DNA from: an uncultured Chloroflexota bacterium | Lineage (GTDB): Bacteria > Chloroflexota > Anaerolineae > UBA4142 > SHND01 | Length of the DNA stretch: 61,303 bases | Assembly (NCBI GenBank): GCA_937870825.1 | Contig: CALMZO010000180.1 | Coordinates: 1 to 61,303 of the forward strand | Direction of reading: 5' to 3' | Shown here: positions 44,293 through 53,040 of the stretch, one piece after another | Numbering within the stretch: the first letter of the stretch is position 1 | How the letters are laid out: the number at the start of each line of letters is the position of its first letter | Translations under genes and position numbers: made by a program | The notes under the pieces: generated by a model | Databases searched by the model: none | What the model saw: the letters and a program-made list of their open reading frames with translations, nothing else | Told to the model about the DNA's origin: nothing

Positions 44293-44976
44293 ATGCCATA
44301 CATCAAAAACATCATCTTTGATCTCGATGGTCTCATCGTTGACACGGAACCACTGCATCAACGCGCGTTCAATGCAATGCTGCGCGTGGCGGGCGCCGAG
44401 TACGAATTTGCAAGTGATGAATACGGCAAAACGTTCACGGGACGCTCGGTGTTGGAAAACAGCGAATACGTGCGCGAACGCTTTGGCTTGCCGCAGACCG
44501 CGCAGCAACTCGCCACGGCACATCACGCCCTTTTCACGCTGCTTGTCGGCGACCCAGAAAATCTGGAACCGATGGCAGGGCTGCACGATTTGCTGCTTTG
44601 GTTGGAACGCGAAAAATATCGCATCGCCATCGCGTCGAGTTCGCGTCCCGAACAAGTGGAACTCATTATTCGGAATTTGAATCTTTTCCATCATTTTGAA
44701 ATTTTCGTGGGCAATGATGGTTCGCTGAAACCCAAACCCGCGCCTGACGTATATTCGCTCGCGCTCGAAAAACTTGGCGTACGCGCACAAGAAACACTGG
44801 CACTCGAAGACAGCAGCAGTGGTGTCCGTGCGGCGCACGCGGCAGGACTCTACGTCATCGCCATTCCGAACCTCTTTACCAGACACCAAGATTTTTCCCA
44901 CGCGGACTTGATGCTGAGCGACTTGATTCAGGTGCACGCGTTTTTGAAAAATCAAAAATCCGAAATCCGAAATTAA
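44293..44976 (+). CDS. HAD-family phosphatase (beta-phosphoglucomutase-like)
   Basis: 227-residue haloacid dehalogenase-fold enzyme, subfamily IA with an alpha-helical cap. Motif I is FDLDG (nucleophile D10, acid D12), motif II IAIASSSRP, motif III the Lys of LKPKPAPDVY and motif IV ALEDSSSGVRAA. This pattern fits beta-phosphoglucomutase/GS1-like phosphatases, so a sugar-phosphate substrate is likely but unproven. The start at 44293 is the one that places motif I correctly; the longer frame reads through the preceding terminator. The GTPase gene starts 1 base after its stop, so the two form an operon. Confidence 0.92.
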   Translation: MPYIKNIIFDLDGLIVDTEPLHQRAFNAMLRVAGAEYEFASDEYGKTFTGRSVLENSEYVRERFGLPQTAQQLATAHHALFTLLVGDPENLEPMAGLHDLLLWLEREKYRIAIASSSRPEQVELIIRNLNLFHHFEIFVGNDGSLKPKPAPDVYSLALEKLGVRAQETLALEDSSSGVRAAHAAGLYVIAIPNLFTRHQDFSHADLMLSDLIQVHAFLKNQKSEIRN

Positions 44977-44977
44977 C

Positions 44978-46690
44978 ATGCCTTTGATTCTCACGGACGC
45001 GCAAGCGCAGCTCTTGCGCGAAGAAAAAAAATATCTCACCGACCTGTATGCGACGCTGAGCGAACTCAAGACTCAACCCGCCGAACTCGACGCGCTGCAA
45101 GACGCGATTGTGCGGCTCGAAGAATTGTTTCTCATCGTCGTCGTCGGCGAATTTAACGCCGGCAAGTCCGCGCTCGTGAATGCCCTGCTCGGCGCCAAAG
45201 TTCTGCAAGAAGGCGCGATTCCCACCACGACGCGCGTGACGTTGGTGAAACACGGCGAGGCGGTGCGCGAAACGGTTTCGCCCGACGAACTTGCGGTGAT
45301 TACGTATCCACTGGAACTCTTGCGCGAAATTAACATTGTGGATACACCCGGCACAAACGCCGTCATTCGCAAACACGAAGAACTCACGCGCGATTTCATT
45401 CCGCGCAGTGATTTGATTTTGTTTGTCACTTCTGCCGACCGTCCCTTTACGGAAAGCGAACGGCAGTTCATGGAATACATTCGCGAGTGGGGCAAGAAAA
45501 TTGTCATCGTCGTCAACAAGCGCGATTTGTTGGAGGATGAAAAATCGTTTGATGACGTCGCGCGTTTTGTCAAAGGGAACGCGACGCAGCTGCTCGGTGT
45601 GACGCCCGAATTGTTTTTCGTTTCCGCCAAACGCGAAGTGTCCGACGGCAACCTGACAGGTGGCATGAATGCGCTGAATGATTACATCCGTTCGTGGCTC
45701 GACCAACATGCGCGCTTGCGCGTGAAATTTTCGACTCCGCTCGGCGTCGCCGACCAAATTCTGAAACGCGCGGAAACTATCTCGCAGCACGAACGCGAAC
45801 AACTTGCCCAAGACATCGAGACCGCAGACCACGTTGAACGTGAAGTGGGCAGTTACGAAAAAGATATTCGCGCGGAAATGGAACCGCGCATCGCCGAAGT
45901 GGACAATTTGCTGTACAAACTCGAAGCGCGCGGCACCGACTTTTTTGACCAAAATGTGCGGCTGACAAAGATTATGGACTTGGCGCGCGGAGACAAATTT
46001 CGCGCCATGTTCGAGCAGCAAGTTCTCGCCGGCGTCCCTCAAGAAATTGACAATCGCACGCGCGCCGTAGTGGATTGGCTTGTCGAAAAAGATTTGCGTG
46101 AGTGGCAGAACTTGCTGACCTACTTGCAGCGCCGCCGCATTCCCTCCGACGCGCTCGTCGGCGAATTGACCACTTCCTTTGACATGCGGCGGCAAGCCTT
46201 GTTGACCGCGACGACCGAAGCGGCGCAGACGGTTGTTTCGACGTACGATGCCGAAAAAGAATCGCGCGAAATTGGCAACCATGTTGAGATGGCTGTCGCG
46301 CAAACGGCGATTGCGGAGGTGGGCGCGGTAGGTTTGGGCACGTTGATTGCCACGTCCGTCACCGTCGCCGCGCTCGACGTGACAGGAATTTTGCTCGCGG
46401 GCGTCGTCGCTGTGTTGGGCTTGTTCATTATTCCGTACAAACGCCAGCAGGCAAAAGACCGCTTCAAAGAAAAGATTCATGACTTGCGTACGCGTTTGGG
46501 AAATGTGCTGCGCGCGCAATTCAACAGCGAAGCCGACCGCACCATTACGCGGATGAAAGAAGGCGTCGCGCCGTACATCCGCTTTGTCAAAGGGGAAAAA
46601 GAACGCATCGTACGGACCGAAGAAAAATTGGGCGAGGCGCGCAAGGGGTTGCAGACGATGCAAGACAAGGTGGAGAGAATGTTTGTGTAA
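44978..46690 (+). CDS. Bacterial dynamin-like GTPase
   Basis: 570-residue large GTPase. G1 is G57-EFNAGKS64, G2 the PTTTRVT threonines, G3 DTPGTN, G4 NKRD. Helical stalk regions with strong coiled-coil character (for example HVEREVGSYEKDIRAEMEPRIAEVDNLLYK split over 275-305) flank a C-terminal hydrophobic hairpin (about 440-490) that would insert into or lie on the membrane. The layout matches bacterial dynamin-like proteins, which remodel or repair membranes. Unlike many, it is single rather than in a tandem pair. It is coupled to the HAD gene (1-base gap). Confidence 0.92.
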   Translation: MPLILTDAQAQLLREEKKYLTDLYATLSELKTQPAELDALQDAIVRLEELFLIVVVGEFNAGKSALVNALLGAKVLQEGAIPTTTRVTLVKHGEAVRETVSPDELAVITYPLELLREINIVDTPGTNAVIRKHEELTRDFIPRSDLILFVTSADRPFTESERQFMEYIREWGKKIVIVVNKRDLLEDEKSFDDVARFVKGNATQLLGVTPELFFVSAKREVSDGNLTGGMNALNDYIRSWLDQHARLRVKFSTPLGVADQILKRAETISQHEREQLAQDIETADHVEREVGSYEKDIRAEMEPRIAEVDNLLYKLEARGTDFFDQNVRLTKIMDLARGDKFRAMFEQQVLAGVPQEIDNRTRAVVDWLVEKDLREWQNLLTYLQRRRIPSDALVGELTTSFDMRRQALLTATTEAAQTVVSTYDAEKESREIGNHVEMAVAQTAIAEVGAVGLGTLIATSVTVAALDVTGILLAGVVAVLGLFIIPYKRQQAKDRFKEKIHDLRTRLGNVLRAQFNSEADRTITRMKEGVAPYIRFVKGEKERIVRTEEKLGEARKGLQTMQDKVERMFV

Positions 46691-46693
46691 ACT

Positions 46694-46725
46694 AAATCGC
46701 GTTGTCGGTTTCGACAACGCGATTT
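46694..46725. terminator. Bidirectional terminator between dynamin and plsX
   Basis: AAATCGCGTTGTCG (46694-46707) pairs with CGACAACGCGATTT (46712-46725). T-runs on both outer sides serve the two convergent genes; the plsX stop codon lies just beyond. Confidence 0.87.
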
Positions 46726-46726
46726 T

Positions 46727-47722
46727 TTATGCCACATCCGGTTCCGTCAATCCCGCGCGCAGCGCGCCCAACAAATCTACTTGAAGGGCTTGCAACGTAC
46801 TCTTGATGCCGCCAACGACGGCTGCTGCGTTGGAGCGTCCGTGACCAATCAACATCAAACCATCAACGCCAAACACCGGAATCGCGCCGATGCGCGTGTA
46901 ATCCATCATGACGTGAAATTCATTCAGAATCGGATGCACGGCGTGCGACATCCCCGCTTCGGCAAAACGTTTCGTGAGCCGCGAGAGTAACTGTTCACTC
47001 AATCCCTCACTCAATTTCAAGACGACGTTGCCCCACAAGCCGTCCATCACCACCACATTCACCGCACCATTCGGCAAATCATAACCCTCGATATTGCCAA
47101 AAAAATTCAGCCCGCTGTTTTTCAACAGGGCAAACACGGTGCGCGTGAATTCGTTGCCTTTGTTGTCTTCGCGCCCATTCACCATCAAACCAACGGACGG
47201 ACGTTCGATGCCGTGAATTTTTTCCATGTAAATGGAACCCATCTTGGCGAATTGCACCAGGTATTCCGGTTTGCAGTCCACCATCGCGCCCGCATCCACC
47301 AAAAGCGTTTCGGGTTGTAAATTAAAGTACGTGATGCCGACGCACGGACGCAGCACATCCCCCAATCGCCCAAAGGTGATAAGCGAGGCAATAATTCCCG
47401 CGCCCGTATGCCCCATTGTCAAGCACGCGTCCGCCTGCTTGTGTTTCACCAGTTCGCAAATGACGCGAATGGACGCGCCGCGCCGCTCTTTGACAGAGGA
47501 CGGATTCTGGTCAAACTCAATCACGTCGGGCGCGTCCACGATTTCAAAATCGGGCAGCCCGTACATGTCATTCGTTTCAATTTCGTGCAGTTCGCGTTCA
47601 ATCTCACCGCGTCGCCCCACCAAAATCAATTCCACATCCAGCGCGCGTTTTGCCAAGACCGCGCCGCGTAGAATTTCACGCGGCGCATAATCGCCGCCCA
47701 TGGCGTCCAATGCAATCTTCAA
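46727..47722 (-). CDS. plsX: Phosphate acyltransferase PlsX
   Basis: 331-residue PlsX, which makes acyl-phosphate from acyl-ACP for the first acylation of glycerol-3-phosphate in phospholipid synthesis. The family start KIALDAMGGDYAPREI, the MGHTGAGI loop and VNGREDNKGNEF are clear. The initiation codon is TTG at 47722: a GGAGG at 47734 to 47730 lies 7 bases upstream and no ATG precedes ALDAMGG at a usable distance. It is divergent from fabF, a common linkage of phospholipid and fatty acid genes, with back-to-back promoters in between. Confidence 0.95.
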   Translation of the reverse strand: MKIALDAMGGDYAPREILRGAVLAKRALDVELILVGRRGEIERELHEIETNDMYGLPDFEIVDAPDVIEFDQNPSSVKERRGASIRVICELVKHKQADACLTMGHTGAGIIASLITFGRLGDVLRPCVGITYFNLQPETLLVDAGAMVDCKPEYLVQFAKMGSIYMEKIHGIERPSVGLMVNGREDNKGNEFTRTVFALLKNSGLNFFGNIEGYDLPNGAVNVVVMDGLWGNVVLKLSEGLSEQLLSRLTKRFAEAGMSHAVHPILNEFHVMMDYTRIGAIPVFGVDGLMLIGHGRSNAAAVVGGIKSTLQALQVDLLGALRAGLTEPDVA

Positions 47723-47785
47723 CGTCCGTCCTCCGTAGCCAGTCTAAACATCAGAGCCCTCTGCGACCTCCGATGTTTGCAAACG

Positions 47786-47814
47786 ATTGTAATCCGCACG
47801 CGCCACTTTCGCAA
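47786..47814 (-). promoter_or_regulatory. Promoter of plsX
   Basis: On the - strand TTGCGA (47814 to 47809), a 17-base spacer and TACAAT (47791 to 47786). It lies 18 bases from the divergent fabF promoter, so one regulator could control both. Confidence 0.65.
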
Positions 47815-47831
47815 ACAACTTGGGCGCGACT

Positions 47832-47860
47832 TTGGTGTTATAGTATTGGCAAATTATAAT
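47832..47860 (+). promoter_or_regulatory. Promoter of fabF
   Basis: TTGGTG (47832-47837), a 17-base spacer and TATAAT (47855-47860). The leader to the ATG at 47891 is about 24 bases and contains a TTGGAG ribosome-binding site. Confidence 0.75.
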
Positions 47861-47890
47861 CCAATCAACTGCCTACTTGGAGAAAACCAA

Positions 47891-49135
47891 ATGAGTGAAA
47901 CAAAACGTGTCGTCATTACAGGACTTGGCTTGATTAGCCCCGTCGGAAACAATGTCCGAACCGCGTGGGACAATGTCAAAAATGGACGTTCCGGCGTCGC
48001 GCCGATTTCTTTTTTTGATGCTTCGAATCTTGAGACGAAAATTGCGGGCGAAGTGAAAAATTTTGACCCGAAAGCACATCTCGACCCCAAAGAAGCGCGC
48101 CGCATGGAACGGTTTAGCCAGCTGGCAATCGTCGCCGCGCGGGAAGCAGTCCAAGACGCCAATCTGGAAATCAACGACGACAACAGCGAACGCACCGCCG
48201 TCTTGATTGGCAGCGCGGGCGGCGCCGTCCTGGCGGTCAGTGACAATGTAAAAATTTACGAGACAAAAGGTCCGCGTCGCGTCAGCCCGATTTTTCTGCC
48301 AATGATGTTGGTGGACACGGCGGGCGCGCTCGTCGCGATTGACCTGGGGATTCGCGGACCGAATTATGCGATTGTTTCCGCGTGCGCCACAGGAACGAAC
48401 GCGGTCGGCGAAGCAGCAGAATACATCAAACGGGGCGACGCCGATATCGCGTTGTGCGGGGGCTGCGATGCGCCCATTTTTGCGGTGGGTATCGCGGGCT
48501 TTAATATCATGGGCGTTCTCTCGAAACGCAATGACGAGCCGACGGCGGCATCGCGTCCGTATGATTTGAATCGCGACGGCTTTGTTTTGAGCGAGGGTGC
48601 GGGTGTTTTGGTGTTGGAAAGTGAAGAGCACGCGTTGGCACGTGGCGCACGTATATATGGTGTACTCTCGGGATATGGCACGAGCGCGGACGCCGTACAT
48701 TTTGCCGCAATGGACTCGGAAGCCGGCGGCATTACGCGCGCGATGAAGTGGGCATTACGCAAAGCCGGACTTGAACCCAAAGACATTGGCTATATCAATC
48801 CGCACGGCACGGGCACAAAGCTTGGCGATGTCACCGAAACCATCGCAATCAAACAAGTGTTTGGCGAAGAAGCCTACAACATTCCCGTCAGTTCGACGAA
48901 ATCCATGACCGGTCATATGATGGGCGCGTCGGGCGCGGCAGAAGCCATTTTCGCAACGCTCGCCATGTACGACGAGATTATTCCGCCCACGATCAATCTG
49001 GAAACACCGGACCCGAATTGCGATTTGGATTACGTGCCGAACACGCCGCGTTCGAAACATTTCGACCATGCGTTGTCCAACTCGATCGGTCTCGGCGGTC
49101 ACAACGCATCCATCGTCGTCTCCCGTTACAACTAA
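47891..49135 (+). CDS. fabF: Beta-ketoacyl-ACP synthase II
   Basis: 414-residue KAS II condensing enzyme, which elongates acyl-ACP with malonyl-ACP. Catalytic triad: C165 (VSACATGTNAVGEA), H305 (NPHGTGTKLGD) and H342 (TGHMMGASGA), with the KSMTGH lysine. The start at 47891 (MSETKRVVITGLGLISPVG) follows a TTGGAG site; the longer frame crosses the promoter and is rejected. It is followed by a terminator and then fabH. Neither acpP, fabD nor fabG is in the window. Confidence 0.96.
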   Translation: MSETKRVVITGLGLISPVGNNVRTAWDNVKNGRSGVAPISFFDASNLETKIAGEVKNFDPKAHLDPKEARRMERFSQLAIVAAREAVQDANLEINDDNSERTAVLIGSAGGAVLAVSDNVKIYETKGPRRVSPIFLPMMLVDTAGALVAIDLGIRGPNYAIVSACATGTNAVGEAAEYIKRGDADIALCGGCDAPIFAVGIAGFNIMGVLSKRNDEPTAASRPYDLNRDGFVLSEGAGVLVLESEEHALARGARIYGVLSGYGTSADAVHFAAMDSEAGGITRAMKWALRKAGLEPKDIGYINPHGTGTKLGDVTETIAIKQVFGEEAYNIPVSSTKSMTGHMMGASGAAEAIFATLAMYDEIIPPTINLETPDPNCDLDYVPNTPRSKHFDHALSNSIGLGGHNASIVVSRYN

Positions 49136-49155
49136 GCACACAGAAATAAAAAATT

Positions 49156-49217
49156 CAGAATACGCATGACGTTTGACGTAGACGTTTGACGCCATCCGTT
49201 TTGCGTATTCTGTTTTT
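49156..49217 (+). terminator. Terminator between fabF and fabH
   Basis: CAGAATACGCA (49156-49166) pairs with TGCGTATTCTG (49202-49212), followed by TTTTT. The 35-base loop contains two GACGTTTGACG-like repeats. fabH therefore probably has its own promoter. Confidence 0.75.
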
Positions 49218-49228
49218 CCCGGTATTTT
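49201..49228 (+). promoter_or_regulatory. Candidate fabH promoter inside the terminator
   Basis: TTGCGT (49201-49206), a 16-base spacer and TATTTT (49223-49228); the fabH ATG is 6 bases later. The -35 would lie within the 3' arm of the terminator. Weaker than the other leaderless promoters in the window. Confidence 0.4.
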
Positions 49229-49234
49229 TTTTGC

Positions 49235-50410
49235 ATGTCTGCGAACAATCATCACGCGCGCTACGCGCATATCGTCGGTTGGGGGAAATATGTGCCGCCC
49301 AACGTCATGACCAATGAAGAATTGGCAAAAAAGGTGGACACCTCCGACGCATGGATTCGCGAACGCACGGGCATCCGTGAACGCCGCATCGCCACCAAAG
49401 AAACAACCGCGAGCATGGCACTGTACGCCGCGCAAGAAGCGATTGAAGTTGCCGATGTAGACCCCAATGACATTGACCTCGTCATCGTCGCCACGTCCAG
49501 CCCCGAATTTATTTTTCCCGCAACGGCGAGCATCGTTCAGGACCAACTGGGTGCGTGCAACGCAGGCGCGTTCGATTTGAGTGCGGCGTGTTCGGGATTC
49601 GTGTATGGGATTGGGCTTGCGGCGGGCATGATTCGCTCCGGCATACACAACAACGTTCTCGTTATCGGCTCGGAAACCTTTTCCAAGTTGTTGAACTGGA
49701 AAGACCGCGCGACGTGCATTCTCTTTGGCGACGGCGCGGGTGCAGTCCTCTTGCAAGGCAGCGACGAATACGGCGGCATCCTTTCGAGCGTGTTGGGTTC
49801 GGATGGGTCCGGCGGCGAATTGTTGGAGATTCCCGCGGGCGGTTCCAAAAATCCCACCTCCATCGAAACCGTGATGGCGAATATGCACTTTGTGAAAATG
49901 AACGGACGCGAAGTGTATCGGTTTGCGACGCGCATCATGGTAGATGCGACAAAAGAGGCATTGGAAAAAGCAAACATTCCTGCGGAAGAACTGGACTTGT
50001 TGATTCCGCATCAAGCAAACACCCGCATCATTGATTACGCCGCGAAAGCGTTGAACCTGCCGCCGTCCAAAGTATTTGTCAATTTGGAAAAGTACGGCAA
50101 CACGTCCGCCGCCTCCATTCCCATCGCGCTCGTCGAAGCCATTGAAGACAAACGCGTGAATCCCGGTGACCATCTCGTTTTTGTCGGATTTGGCGCGGGC
50201 TTGTCGTGGGGCGCGTGTGCGCTCGAATGGACGGAACCGACTATCCGACGCGCAACGACGCCGCAACGCGCGGCACAAAGCAAATTGCGTTATCAGTGGT
50301 CACACGTCAAATCCTTGGGACATCGCGTTTTGCGGCGCGTGGACGCGGGCGTAAGTCGAACGCTTGACCGCATCGAAGGGAAAAAGAACGGCAATGGACA
50401 TGAAGAATAA
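49235..50410 (+). CDS. fabH: Beta-ketoacyl-ACP synthase III
   Basis: KAS III, which starts fatty acid chains from acyl-CoA. Catalytic C119 (SAACSGF), His in IPHQANTRI and Asn in GNTSAASIPIAL are present. The core ends near residue 330, at the GAGLSWGA and ALEW motifs. About 60 extra basic residues follow (RRATTPQRAAQSKLR to NGNGHEE), unusual for FabH and of unknown use; they could bind the ribosome, membrane or nucleic acid, or be disordered. No Shine-Dalgarno sequence precedes the ATG. Confidence 0.94.
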   Translation: MSANNHHARYAHIVGWGKYVPPNVMTNEELAKKVDTSDAWIRERTGIRERRIATKETTASMALYAAQEAIEVADVDPNDIDLVIVATSSPEFIFPATASIVQDQLGACNAGAFDLSAACSGFVYGIGLAAGMIRSGIHNNVLVIGSETFSKLLNWKDRATCILFGDGAGAVLLQGSDEYGGILSSVLGSDGSGGELLEIPAGGSKNPTSIETVMANMHFVKMNGREVYRFATRIMVDATKEALEKANIPAEELDLLIPHQANTRIIDYAAKALNLPPSKVFVNLEKYGNTSAASIPIALVEAIEDKRVNPGDHLVFVGFGAGLSWGACALEWTEPTIRRATTPQRAAQSKLRYQWSHVKSLGHRVLRRVDAGVSRTLDRIEGKKNGNGHEE

Positions 50411-50435
50411 AAAAATCGCGGAATCCGCGATTTTT
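50411..50435. terminator. Bidirectional terminator after fabH
   Basis: AAAAATCGCGG and CCGCGATTTTT form an 11-bp stem with a 3-base loop. It separates the convergent fabH and large membrane-protein genes and is T-rich on both outer sides. Confidence 0.87.
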
Positions 50436-52850
50436 TTATTTCACCTCAATTTCCCCCAGCACGATGCTCTGCTGCGGCACAAATTTTCCATCGAGCAATA
50501 ACGCGCTCACATCTGTATCCGCTTGATACATCAATACCTCGACGCGATAGTTTCCGCTTGGAATTTCGCGCGGAACATCCAGCCGGAATTCATCCACCTC
50601 TGAAATACCCGGTTTCCACAGCAACGTTTCCACGCGCGGTTGACGGTCAACGTTTGCGACCTTGTCCCCACTCTCATTCACCAGGCGCACGGACGCGGAA
50701 TAGTACGCGTTGATTTTGTTGTACGGCAGCCATACCAAATCGATCCGCAATGAATCTCCGCGCTCGACGCTCGCGGGCAATGGTCCATTCGATTTCACCG
50801 ACGCGGGCAAGACCACTTCGCGCGCGAGCTCGTTTCCCACATTCACTACCGTTTCCACATCCATCGCGCCGAGCAACGCGTCCAGCGTTTGAATGCCCAA
50901 TTCATATTCACCAACGCGCGCAGGCGCATTCAAACGAATCGGCAAAACGGACACGCGTGACGTCACAAGCGGAATCGGAAACGCAAGCGACTCGATGCGA
51001 TTGTTACTCCAGCGCGCTTCGGCTTGGACAATGTCCGTTGGCTTGACCGCGTATGGAACATTGTTGCGATTCACCAAAATCAGATACGCGTCAAACGGCG
51101 CGCCTGCGGCAACGCTAGATGGCACAAACAGATGTTTGTCCAGTTGCGGCGTTTGGTTTTGCGTAGGTTGAATTTCGTACACGCACTTGTTCCCCATCGG
51201 CAAAGTGCCAACACGTTTCACAACATCGTGAGACGGCGAAAAAGCAATACATGCCCCACCATGTATCACGTCTACAACATAGTTCACATCTAACGCGCGC
51301 AGCAACGCGAGAGAACGAGCATTGGGAAAATATCCCATCTCGTACGCAATCTCCCCGCGGCGCGGCGGTATAAAGCCGCTGTACCCGTCCGGCGTTTTTT
51401 GCCAGTGATACGTCGAAAGATACTGTGTCGAAATATCCAATTCGTTATTTTCATTTGGACCGAGCATCGGCAATTCCAACACAACCCCATGCGGTTGCTG
51501 CGCGAGCCATTTGTACACGTCGGGAATTTCATTCGCCACAGGCAACGTTGCAATGTTCGCGGCAGGCAGGGAAAGATATTCGAGCGCAATCAACGCGAAG
51601 ATTCCAAGAGAGAGCGTTTTACTTGACGACTGTGCGCCTCTGCGTGAAAATTTTTCGAGCAACACGACCGCGCCGAATCCCGCCAACGCTGCGAGAGCAA
51701 AATTTATGAGCGCGTCAAACCGTACCGGAGCGCGCAGCGCGCGCATCGGCGGAAAAATTTCGTACAGCCACATGTACGGCAGTGTAATGTCTGTCGCTTG
51801 TTGTGAAGTGAGATAGAGGCGCGGACCGAGCGCGAGGAGAAAAGAAACGACAAGCAGCGAAACGAGAAATATTTTGTAGGGGGCGCGCGAAAAAATGATT
51901 CCGACAAGCGCGAGCAAAATCGCAATCGCGCCGGGAAACAAATTGTCGAGCGGATAACCGCCAACACGTTTCACCGGATTCGGCGCGAGAAATTTTCCGT
52001 ACAAAACATTTTGCGGCGCAACTTCGGTGAATTGTTTCAACGACGCGCTGAACGGTTCGCTTTCTTGCACACGCCGCGAAAACCCAAGTTCGCGCTGCAC
52101 TTGGAAATATGGCAAAAGAAATGGAATGAGAACCATCGCGATGAATGCAAAAGAAGCCACAAGTGGAATGAATACGCGACGCAATGAATTCAAAAAATCC
52201 GCGCGCTGTGCAATCAGCCACGCGAGCAGAAACAACGCCACCGCGAATCCCGACAACAGCGCGTAATAGAATGACGAGAGCGATTGGAGAATAAAAAAGA
52301 GCGCGAATAGAAACGTGTCGCGTAGCATAGCCCCTTGTGGGCGTTCTCTTGCGTGGAGCAGTGTATTCAAAAACAACAACGCCAACGGCAAAAAGCCCAA
52401 CGTCGCCAATTGCAACTGCGCGAAATTTCCGAGATTGAACGGATTGAACGCATAGATCGCGCCCGCAATCCATCCTGCCTCCACACGCCGCGTTAGATTC
52501 ACGACAAACAAATACATTCCAAACGCGTTGAGCCACAACATCGCGAGCAGCGCGAGATTATAAGCAAAAATCGAATTGTTGAGCGCGAGCGTGATAGGTA
52601 ACGCGAACAAGCCCGGCGGCAATAAAATTTCCGAATACGCGAGCGTGTTGGTGTACGGATAAAAAATGTTGGTGTTGAAAAGTTCGAGCGGGTTCGTGCT
52701 GAGCGCGTGTCCTACCCACGCAACAATCCACGTATTCAACAACGCGTCCTGTTTGTCCTCAACGGCATTCCAGACATGCAGCGCGAGCGGATTTGTAAGA
52801 ATTAGCGTGAGCGCAAGAAAAAGCAAAGCGGCAGCAAAATGTTTTCGCAT
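50436..52850 (-). CDS. Large multi-pass membrane protein, GT-C-like
   Basis: 804 residues. The first 420 contain about 10-12 membrane helices, starting with FAAALLFLALTLILTNPLAL. The acidic residues VWNAVEDKQDALLNTWIVAW near the first loop recall the catalytic or metal-binding loop of GT-C glycosyltransferases and YfhO-type proteins. The last 380 residues are outside the membrane and mostly beta, with two or three jelly-roll-like segments (for example RVEVLMYQADTDVSALLLD). It probably transfers a sugar or other group from a lipid carrier at the cell surface. The exact family is not recognised. Single gene. Confidence 0.75.
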   Translation of the reverse strand: MRKHFAAALLFLALTLILTNPLALHVWNAVEDKQDALLNTWIVAWVGHALSTNPLELFNTNIFYPYTNTLAYSEILLPPGLFALPITLALNNSIFAYNLALLAMLWLNAFGMYLFVVNLTRRVEAGWIAGAIYAFNPFNLGNFAQLQLATLGFLPLALLFLNTLLHARERPQGAMLRDTFLFALFFILQSLSSFYYALLSGFAVALFLLAWLIAQRADFLNSLRRVFIPLVASFAFIAMVLIPFLLPYFQVQRELGFSRRVQESEPFSASLKQFTEVAPQNVLYGKFLAPNPVKRVGGYPLDNLFPGAIAILLALVGIIFSRAPYKIFLVSLLVVSFLLALGPRLYLTSQQATDITLPYMWLYEIFPPMRALRAPVRFDALINFALAALAGFGAVVLLEKFSRRGAQSSSKTLSLGIFALIALEYLSLPAANIATLPVANEIPDVYKWLAQQPHGVVLELPMLGPNENNELDISTQYLSTYHWQKTPDGYSGFIPPRRGEIAYEMGYFPNARSLALLRALDVNYVVDVIHGGACIAFSPSHDVVKRVGTLPMGNKCVYEIQPTQNQTPQLDKHLFVPSSVAAGAPFDAYLILVNRNNVPYAVKPTDIVQAEARWSNNRIESLAFPIPLVTSRVSVLPIRLNAPARVGEYELGIQTLDALLGAMDVETVVNVGNELAREVVLPASVKSNGPLPASVERGDSLRIDLVWLPYNKINAYYSASVRLVNESGDKVANVDRQPRVETLLWKPGISEVDEFRLDVPREIPSGNYRVEVLMYQADTDVSALLLDGKFVPQQSIVLGEIEVK

Positions 52851-52882
52851 GGATGCAACTGATTACTCACCGTACGCAGCAC

Positions 52883-52957
52883 TGTCATTTCGAGCCGCTT
52901 TTGCGAGAAATCTCAGCGGCGCAAAAACCGAGATTTCTCGCTGCTCTCGAAATGACA
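52883..52957. repeat. Nested palindromic intergenic repeat
   Basis: Two perfect 12-bp inverted pairs are nested: TGTCATTTCGAG (52883-52894) with CTCGAAATGACA (52946-52957), and GCGAGAAATCTC (52903-52914) with GAGATTTCTCGC (52930-52941). I recall very similar palindromes scattered between genes in many bacterial genomes. It lies between divergent genes and may be a small non-autonomous mobile repeat or an RNA structure. Confidence 0.75.
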
Positions 52958-53005
52958 TGCGTAACAGGAGTGATTATATGGATTGTTTCCAAAACAAAAA
53001 AGCAA

Positions 53006-53033
53006 TTGACAACCGCGTTTTCATCTTTATAAT
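53006..53033 (+). promoter_or_regulatory. Promoter of the pan operon
   Basis: TTGACA (53006-53011), a 16-base spacer and TATAAT (53028-53033), both perfect. Transcription from about 53041 gives a leader of about 200 bases before panB. Confidence 0.85.
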
Positions 53034-53040
53034 ACTCATT

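Noticed and set aside
44876..46717. 613-codon open frame on the - strand
   Set aside because: Antisense to the dynamin-like GTPase, whose G motifs are intact. No recognisable domain, and it runs through terminator sequence.
48755..50278. 507-codon open frame on the - strand
   Set aside because: Antisense to fabF and fabH; composition of a shadow frame and no start signal.
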